Shown here one piece after another: positions 44,501-51,426 of a stretch of 64,000 bases of DNA. The first letter of the stretch is position 1. Each line of letters starts with the position of its first letter. Made by a program: the position numbers and the translations under genes. Origin of the DNA: Paludibacteraceae bacterium (GTDB lineage: Bacteria > Bacteroidota > Bacteroidia > Bacteroidales > Paludibacteraceae); contig JAGCWA010000017.1 in assembly GCA_017962085.1 (NCBI GenBank), forward strand, positions 186,001-250,000, read 5' to 3'. The notes under the pieces were generated by a model. The model did not search any database and was not told the DNA's origin. It saw only the letters and a list, made by a program, of their open reading frames with translations.

Positions 44501-45239
44501 TGTGAATGGCGTAGGCGCGGCTGACGAGTTTGGCAACTATTCCGATTGGGTTGAGATTTATAACGATGGAGATGAAACCATTAACCTTGCCGGAATGTAT
44601 TTGACGGATAAGATCGGAAATCCTACGAAGTACATGATCCCTTACGGTTATGAGGAGACGAAGGTACCTGCCGGAGGAAGAGTGCTTATTTGGGCGGATA
44701 ATTATTCCTACCGTGGCCCACTGCATGCTGGATTCAAGTTGGAGAACGTTTCGGGTTCCTATGTGGGCATCAATATGTCGTGTGGAGATGATGTCTCCGT
44801 CGTTGATGATGTTGAATATGATTCTGTGGAGGGCAATCAGTCCTATGGTCTCCAGCACGATGGTGGGAATAAGTGGGTTACCTTCGGTGAATGCTCTAAC
44901 GGACAAGTGTTCTATCCGACGCCTGGTGTGGCGAATAGCTCTAATGTATGTAATTCCAATGAGTGCTCTTCCCTCATCACGGAAGTGGATGATGTCGAGC
45001 AGGATGTGACGAGAAAATATTCCGTTTACCCTAACCCTGTCTCTGACTATTTGAAGGTTGAGGTGAAAGGTGCGGAGGTCATCAATGTCTTCCTTTACGA
45101 TAACTTAGGCCGAATATTGAGTGTCTATGACCAGCAGGGGGCATCTTCCATCGACTTTAGGAAATACCCTTCCGGTGTCTACCATTTGGAGATCTTCACG
45201 GATGTGGAGGTGTACAAAGAGTGCGTCATCAAGGAGTAG
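41514..45239 (+). CDS. Large CotH-kinase-family T9SS cargo protein with two lamin-tail domains
   Basis: 1241 residues from the ATG at 41514, which opens a signal peptide (MKTLIRFCLTRLALIIAGLS). Domains in order: lamin-tail 1 (VKVNEVMPCNIS, ~28-160); chitobiase-type sandwich (IRYTIDGSEPTATSELY, ~195-265); CotH domain (~285-600) with RGLMGLRERTN and aspartates in WITFDTDFGFGLY near residue 557. Then an InlB-like repeat (~690-750), a galactose-binding-like sandwich (~775-945, YFRSLFNLES, FVLYVNGNVV), lamin-tail 2 (IRINEICASNVNGVG, ~985-1135), and a T9SS type A domain (YSVYPNPVSDYLKVEV ... PSGVYHLEI, ~1165-1241). A nine-codon longer frame begins at 41487 but lacks signal-peptide logic. Confidence 0.88.
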   Translation: MKTLIRFCLTRLALIIAGLSIGYAANAGVKVNEVMPCNISTYMKNQNYNGWVEFYNDASCASVELKGYKIVHYKSKKDGSVEWEWMWSIEESNEIGSGKYKVFCFDGSETDSKTERKLDADGGVVVLKDKHNAVVDSFKYGATQPHISYGFDGKNVGYMEPTPKEKNSQAYASLSSRCSTLEFDGMVPGIVSYNNSVIKIKSNTSGVDIRYTIDGSEPTATSELYPSDGIIVSKISNNVKDNIIIRARAYKDGMLPSAILTGTFISSYALDERYKCGKSKLPIVSIVTDSKNLYDGTIGIYTKGDEDNPYSAYPDQSCFSDNRKLNYLMDWARPANFEYFVDGKRVLSHEVDIAVMGGCSRKYETKSLKIKAGDRMGYKNGKLNYKFFADKECEEYKSLQLRNGGNGHEERYIRCRDGFMQSIAKNMGIDYQAYQPVAFYLNGEYRGLMGLRERTNKAYVETNFGLDSKDIDVIEITNKNGIVATCGDLEAYNNLVNFLSKSDPKASDYYEKASKMMDMDEYMNYQIFEQFIVNTDWPANNCKIWRERNNGRFRWITFDTDFGFGLYSEGENNHCIPDVDMFKWCKGEGSRYNWGNGESGVGFTENTKWKTIIFSSLMKNSTFREKFLTKYLIHLGTALEYNKIENTWKSISKLVNEEYCATFGHDVDDAGMLSFASKRPSIIYKQMLKEDNFPELSGSSLVGLGLSSNLSEGRVMMNGELLPTSSFSGKYFSGKTLKLEAVAPMGYKFLGWKNNGESSSTPEVVETPVDTVGLEYTHTRSWKCYTSEEGKGSSSKWSYDVDYDDSSWLPGSGVMGYNDNDNSGFNTVIESGKAGKHYATVYFRSLFNLESVSDIQAIVARITYDDAFVLYVNGNVVKASNIDANGVDGSKFADTWANDSTEIVVIPARFLKKGTNLFAVEVHQHEAKSSDLKLFFEESVVYETASAGSASSSEYISTNPIYTVSVGGDLSLTAVFKKVNNCEQPNIRINEICASNVNGVGAADEFGNYSDWVEIYNDGDETINLAGMYLTDKIGNPTKYMIPYGYEETKVPAGGRVLIWADNYSYRGPLHAGFKLENVSGSYVGINMSCGDDVSVVDDVEYDSVEGNQSYGLQHDGGNKWVTFGECSNGQVFYPTPGVANSSNVCNSNECSSLITEVDDVEQDVTRKYSVYPNPVSDYLKVEVKGAEVINVFLYDNLGRILSVYDQQGASSIDFRKYPSGVYHLEIFTDVEVYKECVIKE

Positions 45240-45308
45240 TTCTACTTCAGATCGTTGGATAGGCAAGGAAGTTTTTGTCTAAGTAGTATGCCCAATGAAT
45301 AAAATTTA

Positions 45309-45316
45309 TAAATTTG
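45309..45316 (+). promoter_or_regulatory. Possible -7 box abutting the type B cargo gene
   Basis: TAAATTTG is an exact TAnnTTTG match only 6 bases upstream of the ATG at 45323. If used, it would give a leaderless mRNA. No -33 TTTG at 19-21 bases. Confidence 0.3.
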
Positions 45317-45322
45317 CGTCGT

Positions 45323-46255
45323 ATGAAGCATATATTTCGTTGGGCATATATTCTTTTCCTTTTCCATCTGATTGGCGTCGCTCCGTCGTTTGCCTTGGAT
45401 GGGTGCTTGGAGCATATCATTACGACAGATCCCGCCTCTTTGACGGCGACGGTCAATTTGGACCCATATCACCGCTATCAGGGAAGTTTGGGGACTGATT
45501 TGACTCATGAGGTGGATCCGAGCATCTATTTCGTGTGCAAGGAACGTGACCAGATTTTCTATTATGTGCCAGAAGGGAATTATGTCTACCAGAACAGCAT
45601 TGGTCGTTGCCGGGTTTCCGTGATAATGGAATTGAAAATCGTGGCTGTCGATGATGAAGTTTCGTTGAAGTTGCCTTGCGACTCGACCCCTTTCACCCCT
45701 TATTTCTATGATATAATGGATAATGACTATCTTACTTCATGGAATGCGGAACAAACTGCCAAATTAGTGGATAGTCTAACTACCATCCATTTGATTGAGG
45801 CTCCTTCGTTCGTCTCTGTCACGAGGGGAGGCTTATTGGTGGATATGCCATCCGATGGTGATGAGGGCACGTATGAGGTGAAATATTATCTGCGGAATAA
45901 CATAGGGGTCACTTCGGACACAGTGGTCGCTTCCATCCGTTTCCATAAGTATTGTCCGAAGGAGGAGAAGCCAGAGCCTATTCCAGAGCCTTTTTTTGAT
46001 ATGCCGGAATTCTTCTCGCCGAACGGGGATGGTGTCAACGATGTGTGGGAAATCGCTCCGTTGGATACGATGGGATGTTATAAACTGAACATATTCGACC
46101 GGTATGGACGGCTGATCCGTTCCTACCTTAACGATTATATGCCTTGGGACGGCACGAGCGGGGGGCGGAATTTGCCTTCTGACGACTATTGGTATTATCT
46201 CTATCTCTTCGATTGGGACCGTTCTTACGTGGGACATGTGACGCTGATCAGATGA
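45323..46255 (+). CDS. Secreted protein with gliding-motility type B (CHU_C) T9SS domain
   Basis: 310 residues from the ATG at 45323, with a signal peptide (residues ~1-25, ending PSFALDG). An unrecognised central region of ~200 residues follows (one Ig-like or cadherin-like sandwich is likely from PSFVSVTRGGLLVDMPSDGDEGTYEV). The C-terminal 83 residues are a textbook gliding-motility C-terminal domain: FFSPNGDGVNDVWEI, LNIFDRYGRLI, WDGTSGGRNLPSDDYWYYL. This type B signal directs export by T9SS, often with an SprF-like partner that is not encoded here. A TAAATTTG -7 box (45309-45316) almost abuts the ATG. Downstream lies the helicase gene. Confidence 0.88.
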   Translation: MKHIFRWAYILFLFHLIGVAPSFALDGCLEHIITTDPASLTATVNLDPYHRYQGSLGTDLTHEVDPSIYFVCKERDQIFYYVPEGNYVYQNSIGRCRVSVIMELKIVAVDDEVSLKLPCDSTPFTPYFYDIMDNDYLTSWNAEQTAKLVDSLTTIHLIEAPSFVSVTRGGLLVDMPSDGDEGTYEVKYYLRNNIGVTSDTVVASIRFHKYCPKEEKPEPIPEPFFDMPEFFSPNGDGVNDVWEIAPLDTMGCYKLNIFDRYGRLIRSYLNDYMPWDGTSGGRNLPSDDYWYYLYLFDWDRSYVGHVTLIR

Positions 46256-46351
46256 TGCGGACTGTTCGTTAAGAGGAGTCAAAAACCACTCCTCATCGCC
46301 TATTATCATCCATGACCAACCCATCGCATCGGGTATCTTCCTGACACCCAA

Positions 46352-46383
46352 TTTGCAACAGTCATACATTTTATGTAATTTTG
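46352..46383 (+). promoter_or_regulatory. Promoter of the DEAD-box helicase operon
   Basis: TTTG (46352-46355), a 20-base spacer and TAATTTTG (46376-46383) match both boxes exactly. The start would be near 46389, leaving a ~67-base leader containing two hairpins. Confidence 0.75.
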
Positions 46384-46401
46384 CACGATTTTTAGAAGGA
46401 A

Positions 46402-46442
46402 GGGGGAACCTTTTTCCCCCACTTAACGCCGCATGAGAGCGG
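46402..46442 (+). promoter_or_regulatory. Structured 5' leader of the helicase mRNA
   Basis: Two inverted repeats follow one another in the predicted leader: GGGGGAA (46402-46408) with TTCCCCC (46414-46420), and CCGC (46429-46432) with GCGG (46439-46442). Cold-shock helicase genes are often controlled through leader structure; whether these act so is inference. Confidence 0.4.
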
Positions 46443-46455
46443 ATATATTTATTTT

Positions 46456-48333
46456 ATGGCAACATTTAGAGAACTGGGATTGAGCGAAGAAATCCTACGC
46501 GGAATTGAAGATTTAGGCTTTGTGGAACCAATGCCGATTCAGGAAAAGGTAACACCCTATCTTCTTGGGGAAGGAACAGAGGATTTAGTCGCATTGGCCC
46601 AAACAGGAACAGGAAAGACGGCGGGATTCGGTCTGCCGCTCCTACAGCTGACTGACAGCAGTGTGAACAAAATCCAAGCATTGGTACTATCTCCTACGCG
46701 CGAGCTTTGTATCCAAATAGCCAATGACTTGAAAAAATTTGCGAAGTACATCAATGGGATGAAGGTCGTACCTGTGTACGGAGGAGAAAGCATAGTCACA
46801 CAATTCAGACAATTGGACGTACCGCCACAAATTCTGGTGGCTACGCCTGGACGACTCATCGACCTGATTGAGCGTAAGAAGGTGGATTTGTCGGACATCA
46901 AACACCTCGTGTTGGACGAGGCGGACGAGATGCTGAACATGGGTTTCCAAGAGGATATCGAACGCATCCTCGAGGAGACGCCGGAGGAGCGCCGTACGTT
47001 GCTCTTCTCCGCGACCATGCCGAAGGAGATCGCCAACATCGCGAAGAAGTACATGAAGAATAGCGTGGAAATCGCTATCGGTCGTAAGAACTCGGGCACC
47101 GAAAACGTGGAGCATATCTACTACATGGTGCAGGCGAAGGACCGCTATAACTGTCTGAAACGTCTGGTGGATATTAACCCGGACATCTATGCGATTGTCT
47201 TCTGCCGCACGCGCCAGGAGACGAAGGAGGTGGCCGATAAGCTGATGCAGGACGGCTACAATGCGGATGCGCTCCACGGAGACCTCTCCCAGGCGCAGCG
47301 TGACACGGTCATGCAACGCTTCCGTATCAAGAACCTACAGATACTCGTGGCAACGGATGTGGCTGCCAGAGGTCTGGACGTCAGCAACTTGACGCACGTC
47401 ATCAACTACAACTTGCCGGATGATATCGAGAGCTATACCCACCGAAGCGGACGTACAGGCCGCGCTGGAAAGAAGGGTGTCTCCATCGCCATCATCCACA
47501 TCAAGGAGAAGCATAAGATTAAGGCGATCGAGAAGGAGATCAACCGTACCTTTGTCCAAGGACGTGTGCCTAGCGGACTGGAGGTGTGCCAAAGCCAGCT
47601 CTTCTCCCTCGTGAACAAAATCAAGGAGTCTGGCGAGGATATCGACAAGAAGCAGATCGACCCTTACTTGCCGATGATCATGGAGCAACTCAAGGATATC
47701 ACCCGTGAGGATCTGATCGTCAACTTCGTCTCCCAAGAGTTCAACCGATTCCTCGAATACTACAAGGATGCGGTGGATTTGAACATCCCTGACAAGAAGG
47801 ATAAGCCTAGCAGAGAGCGTGGTGAGAAGGGGGAACGTGGAGACCGTGGCGATCGTCGCTCACGGAAACGTGGAGGCGAGATGACCCGCCTGAAGATCAA
47901 CATGGGTCAGCGCGACGGTTTTACTCCGAAGCGTGTCTTGGGCTTGATCAATGACACGACCAACAACAAGGACATCGACGTGCACGACATCGAGATTACG
48001 CCAAGATATTCCTTCTTCGACGTGGACAAGAGCGTCGTGAAGGAGATGATGGTCGCCTTCGAACGCAGAAGGAACGAGGGTATTGAGCTCCTGGAGGTGC
48101 TCAAGGACCGCAAGAACAAGCGTGAGCGTGAGGAGTTGAGACGTGGCATGGAAGGTGGTCGCTCCGGCCGTGGCAAGGAGTGGGAGTCCGACAAAAAGGG
48201 CAAACCCGCATTCTGGGAGGGCGCGAAGAACGCCACCAAGAGGGAACGCTCCTACGAGAAGGAGAGCAGACACCGTGACGATGACTCGAAGAGCTTCAGA
48301 AGGAACAAGGATAGCTTTAGAAGAAAACGCTAA
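46456..48333 (+). CDS. deaD: DEAD-box ATP-dependent RNA helicase (DeaD/CsdA type)
   Basis: This is a cytoplasmic RNA helicase for ribosome assembly and mRNA unwinding, often cold-induced. The 625-residue protein has an N-terminal Q-motif region (FRELGLSEEILRGIEDLGF, MPIQEK), Walker A A48-Q-T-G-T-G-K54-T, PTRELCIQ, TPGRLID, D154-E-A-D157, and SAT. The second RecA domain has HRSGRTGRAG. After an Arg/Glu/Lys-rich linker (~450-475) comes a DbpA-type RNA-binding fold (MTRLKINMGQRDGFTPKRVL). A basic tail to the end follows. The DbpA domain and basic tail place it in the DeaD/CsdA branch. The next gene starts 8 bp later. Confidence 0.93.
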   Translation: MATFRELGLSEEILRGIEDLGFVEPMPIQEKVTPYLLGEGTEDLVALAQTGTGKTAGFGLPLLQLTDSSVNKIQALVLSPTRELCIQIANDLKKFAKYINGMKVVPVYGGESIVTQFRQLDVPPQILVATPGRLIDLIERKKVDLSDIKHLVLDEADEMLNMGFQEDIERILEETPEERRTLLFSATMPKEIANIAKKYMKNSVEIAIGRKNSGTENVEHIYYMVQAKDRYNCLKRLVDINPDIYAIVFCRTRQETKEVADKLMQDGYNADALHGDLSQAQRDTVMQRFRIKNLQILVATDVAARGLDVSNLTHVINYNLPDDIESYTHRSGRTGRAGKKGVSIAIIHIKEKHKIKAIEKEINRTFVQGRVPSGLEVCQSQLFSLVNKIKESGEDIDKKQIDPYLPMIMEQLKDITREDLIVNFVSQEFNRFLEYYKDAVDLNIPDKKDKPSRERGEKGERGDRGDRRSRKRGGEMTRLKINMGQRDGFTPKRVLGLINDTTNNKDIDVHDIEITPRYSFFDVDKSVVKEMMVAFERRRNEGIELLEVLKDRKNKREREELRRGMEGGRSGRGKEWESDKKGKPAFWEGAKNATKRERSYEKESRHRDDDSKSFRRNKDSFRRKR

Positions 48334-48341
48334 GATATAGG

Positions 48342-48944
48342 ATGGATACTTATCTGACACTGGCAAGGACCTCGGAGGGCCTCTACAAAGAGAAGGGGAG
48401 TAAATTCCTCGCCTTCGCTATTCCAGTGTCCGATGTGGAGGAAGTCAAGGAGATACTGAAGGATAAGCGGAAGGAGTACCACGACGCGCGACACGTCTGC
48501 TTCGCCTACGTGATGGGCGAAAAAGGGGAGGAGACTCGGGCGAACGACGACGGAGAACCCTCCGGAACGGCGGGTAAACCGATGCTGGGAACGCTCGTCT
48601 CGAAAGGGGTGACCAACGTGCTGCTGGTGGTGGTCCGCTACTTCGGCGGAACGAAGTTGGGCACCAGCGGACTGATCAACGCTTATCGGGAGGCTTGTCT
48701 CGATGCTTTGGAACAGAACGAGGTGGTGGAGAAGATCGTGGAGAACCGTTGCGACATCCAATTCGAGTATCCCTTCCTCAACGACGTGATGCGCGTCGTG
48801 AAGGAGGAGAATGCTACCATCGTTAGCCAGAATTTCGACAATGACTGCACCATGCGGATCTCCATTCGAAAGCGGGACGAGGAGAAACTCCGAAGTAGGT
48901 TATCCAAGATCGAGCGGCTGATTTTCCTCGATGAAAAGGCATAA
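48342..48944 (+). CDS. IMPACT/YigZ-family protein
   Basis: The 200-residue protein matches the YigZ/IMPACT family: the N-terminal KGSKFLAFA, then DARHVCFAYVMG, NDDGEPSGTAGKPMLGTLVSKGVTN split across the characteristic central block, and VVVRYFGGTKLGTSGLINAY. A short C-terminal DUF1949-like domain follows. The eukaryotic relative inhibits GCN2; the bacterial role in translation or tRNA quality is unclear. It is co-transcribed with the upstream helicase (8-bp gap), and a strong terminator follows immediately. Confidence 0.92.
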   Translation: MDTYLTLARTSEGLYKEKGSKFLAFAIPVSDVEEVKEILKDKRKEYHDARHVCFAYVMGEKGEETRANDDGEPSGTAGKPMLGTLVSKGVTNVLLVVVRYFGGTKLGTSGLINAYREACLDALEQNEVVEKIVENRCDIQFEYPFLNDVMRVVKEENATIVSQNFDNDCTMRISIRKRDEEKLRSRLSKIERLIFLDEKA

Positions 48945-48950
48945 AAAGAG

Positions 48951-48988
48951 AAGCGGCGGGTAGTTCGGATACTACTCGCCGCTTTTTA
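48951..48988. terminator. Strong terminator between IMPACT gene and the secreted-protein array
   Basis: A 14-bp stem (48951-48964 with 48971-48984, one G-T pair) has a 6-base loop, with TTTTT on the plus side and AAAAA on the other. It can serve both the IMPACT gene and the converging array gene. Confidence 0.9.
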
Positions 48989-49019
48989 GTTTTAATAGAA
49001 ATCTATCGAATCCGAATCA

Positions 49020-51182
49020 TCACTTTACCACCACCTTTGCGGCTTTCCCTCCAGCCTTCACCACGTAGACACCCGTCTGACGCACAGGGATGCGGACCTC
49101 CTCACCACGACCGGTGCCGACCAAAGTGCCTCGGAGGTCATAGACGAAGATTGGTTCCGTTGCGCCATCGACACAGATGGTCCTGTCCATGACGTAGAGG
49201 CTCACCTGATCGCCCAGAAAGTCGTCGACACCGTCTGTAGGGCGGAAGTGGATGTGATATTCCGTCACGGTTGAACTATCCTCATCAAAGAAAACCGAAA
49301 GGGTGAGAGTGTTGGTGGAATCATTGAAAGACTCCTTTATAGTCGTATAATTAAATTCTGGATCATTTCCACTATAATATTTAAAGGATAAATCCTTGTA
49401 TTCATACGGCAATTCATATTCTAATTTGTCAGGAGAAAAGTCAGGTATCGACAATGAGGCGGAACCTTTAGTGATGTCAATACGCATTAGGCTTGGTTGA
49501 AAGTGAAAACGATAGGTGGTTCCGTAGATGTCACAAATCAACGTGTGTTTCTTATAGTCATACTCTTTTACCACATTTACCACACCAGGACACAAAGCGC
49601 TGAATTCTTCAGGATAAACAGATACGCTACAATAAGAACTAGCAAGTGAATACCCTACAATAAAGTTGAGAGGCAATTCATAATCGTACTTGTTCGGAGA
49701 AAAGTCATCAAAATCGTTCCCATGGATTTGCAAAGAAGAGATATATGGATCAATCTTTTTATTAACCGCAAATGTATAAACATGTACGTTATTCGGATTC
49801 TTATCATAATCAGCCCCCCTAACTTCTAAAGTAATAATGCCAGTTTGCTCATCATGAGACGACAAAACCTTTGCGTCTTCTGATTTAGACCAAGACACAA
49901 GTATGGCCGAGTCTTCTCTTTGCAGATAGATAGAAGATGATGAACAAAATATAAAGTCAAAGTCTCTGAACATATCATACGAGTATTTTCCCGGAGAAAA
50001 ATCCTCAACGGGCTGCCAAGGCGAAGACTTAGTGGTCTTAAAAGACATGCCAGTTATGTATGACTCAATCTTCTTTAGGACAAAAGTGTAGGTGTTCGCA
50101 TCTGTCGAATCATGATCATAATTTGCTCCTTTGACTGTGACAGACAACGTGTTTGTCTCTGCGTCGAATGTTTCATCAGTGGTAGTTTCGCTCGGAGCAA
50201 TATAACTAAATTTCGAATATGGGATGGAATTCGAAAAATCGTAGTGGAATTGTTCGACAGAAAAACTATCTACTTGGTATTTTCCATCATATACAAGCAA
50301 AATGTATGGTTCCCCTTCCCTCAACGAGTGTCCATAAGTGTACACGACACTATCTTCCATGATGAAACCCGATTCCGTGGAATCATATCTCACGGCTTTA
50401 ATCCTTCTGTCAAGGCTGTCATATGTGTATTCCTCTATTGTATTATCATAATGACCTATAGTGTGGGATGAAATCAGATTCTGTCTGTCATCGTATATAT
50501 TGATAATAACGTTCGCGTCCAAATAATGGCCATTAACATAGATATTATGTTGGGAGTAAATATTCCCAAGAGCATCGTACTGAGTATCTTCCGATCTATA
50601 AGTTTCCTCTTGCAAGAAACCTTTTTGTGTCCAATATGACTCCTCAAGATAACTAAAAGAAAGGCAATAACCATCTGGGCCAAAAGCCCTTATTATTCTG
50701 TGATCAAGATATGTGCCTCTCCTTTCTATTCGTTCATTTGTTACATGATCCCATAAATATTGAGACTGACTAGTGGAATCAGTATATTGGGCATAACTAA
50801 GCATACCATTGTCGTGGCATTCAAATTTTTGTCCTGAAACGATGTCCTGGAACCACTGCTTCGTGACATTATCGCATTTGTATAAGAGAGTTTCTAATGT
50901 GTCACCATTTTCGTTGGTAATATAACCTGTATTAATGCGGAAAAAATTTCCGAGGTATAAATCTCCTCCATTCCTGTAGATTCCGTATGCGACTCTTTGT
51001 CCAGTGTTATTGTATCTGGCATAATAGCACGGCGTACTATCAATCACCATGTCCAGCACGAAGGTGGTGTCCAACTTCTCCGCCCAAAGCGAAGACGGGC
51101 CGCAAAGCCCCAATAACCCTAAAATGATCGCGACGCACTTCTTCCCGAGAAGGCGAGCGCCTAATTGTTTCAATTGTTCCAT
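49020..51182 (-). CDS. Array paralogue A: secreted YD-like/cadherin-like modular protein
   Basis: 720 residues from the ATG at 51182; a TTG-initiated upstream extension is rejected because the ATG opens a signal peptide (RLLGKKCVAIILGLLGL). The N-terminal ~270 residues (starting EKLDTTFVLDMVIDSTPCYY) include YD-repeat-like pieces (YDALGNIYS, YDDRQNLISS, TYDSLDRRIKAVRYDST). About four cadherin-like beta-sandwich modules follow, each with an (D/S)FSP-x-KYxYE/D entry (EDFSPGKYSYD, DDFSPNKYDYELP, PDFSPDKLEYELP). The final ~65 residues (VDDFLGDQVSLYVMDRTICV ... GVYVVKAGGKAAKVVVK) act as a probable short T9SS sorting domain. Function unknown; likely a surface or released protein. It is the last gene of a four-gene same-strand array. 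Confidence 0.8.
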   Translation of the reverse strand: MEQLKQLGARLLGKKCVAIILGLLGLCGPSSLWAEKLDTTFVLDMVIDSTPCYYARYNNTGQRVAYGIYRNGGDLYLGNFFRINTGYITNENGDTLETLLYKCDNVTKQWFQDIVSGQKFECHDNGMLSYAQYTDSTSQSQYLWDHVTNERIERRGTYLDHRIIRAFGPDGYCLSFSYLEESYWTQKGFLQEETYRSEDTQYDALGNIYSQHNIYVNGHYLDANVIINIYDDRQNLISSHTIGHYDNTIEEYTYDSLDRRIKAVRYDSTESGFIMEDSVVYTYGHSLREGEPYILLVYDGKYQVDSFSVEQFHYDFSNSIPYSKFSYIAPSETTTDETFDAETNTLSVTVKGANYDHDSTDANTYTFVLKKIESYITGMSFKTTKSSPWQPVEDFSPGKYSYDMFRDFDFIFCSSSSIYLQREDSAILVSWSKSEDAKVLSSHDEQTGIITLEVRGADYDKNPNNVHVYTFAVNKKIDPYISSLQIHGNDFDDFSPNKYDYELPLNFIVGYSLASSYCSVSVYPEEFSALCPGVVNVVKEYDYKKHTLICDIYGTTYRFHFQPSLMRIDITKGSASLSIPDFSPDKLEYELPYEYKDLSFKYYSGNDPEFNYTTIKESFNDSTNTLTLSVFFDEDSSTVTEYHIHFRPTDGVDDFLGDQVSLYVMDRTICVDGATEPIFVYDLRGTLVGTGRGEEVRIPVRQTGVYVVKAGGKAAKVVVK

Positions 51183-51426
51183 AAGCGAACTATTTTTATG
51201 ATAGTACAATAAATAAAACCACCTGCCATTCCACAATGCGTGGGCGGCATGTCTCCTTAGAATGACAGAACATATCTAAGATACGAAAATAAATTTGGTA
51301 TAAAAAATTTTTGGGGGATAATTTATGTAAAATAAACCATCTCATGCCGATTGGCGCATAAAAATGAGGAGGCATCGGATATTCGAAAATCCGACGCCCC
51401 CTTTGTTAGAGAAATTTTTCAATGTG
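51183..51426. repeat. Inter-paralogue spacer, near-identical to 53848-54090
   Basis: The ~240-bp spacer between paralogues A and B is almost base for base the same as the spacer between B and C. Differences are a few indels in A/T and G runs and two changes in a hairpin loop. The identity continues into the start of the upstream-most codons and the C-terminal coding part of each neighbour, indicating recent duplication or gene conversion. Confidence 0.85.
51370..51407 (-). terminator. Terminator of paralogue B
   Basis: On the minus strand, GGGGGCGTCGGAT pairs with ATCCGATGCCTCC across a short loop (TTTCGAAT), then a T-rich run follows. It lies shortly after the paralogue B stop codon. An equivalent hairpin follows paralogue C at about 54034-54071. 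Confidence 0.7.
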
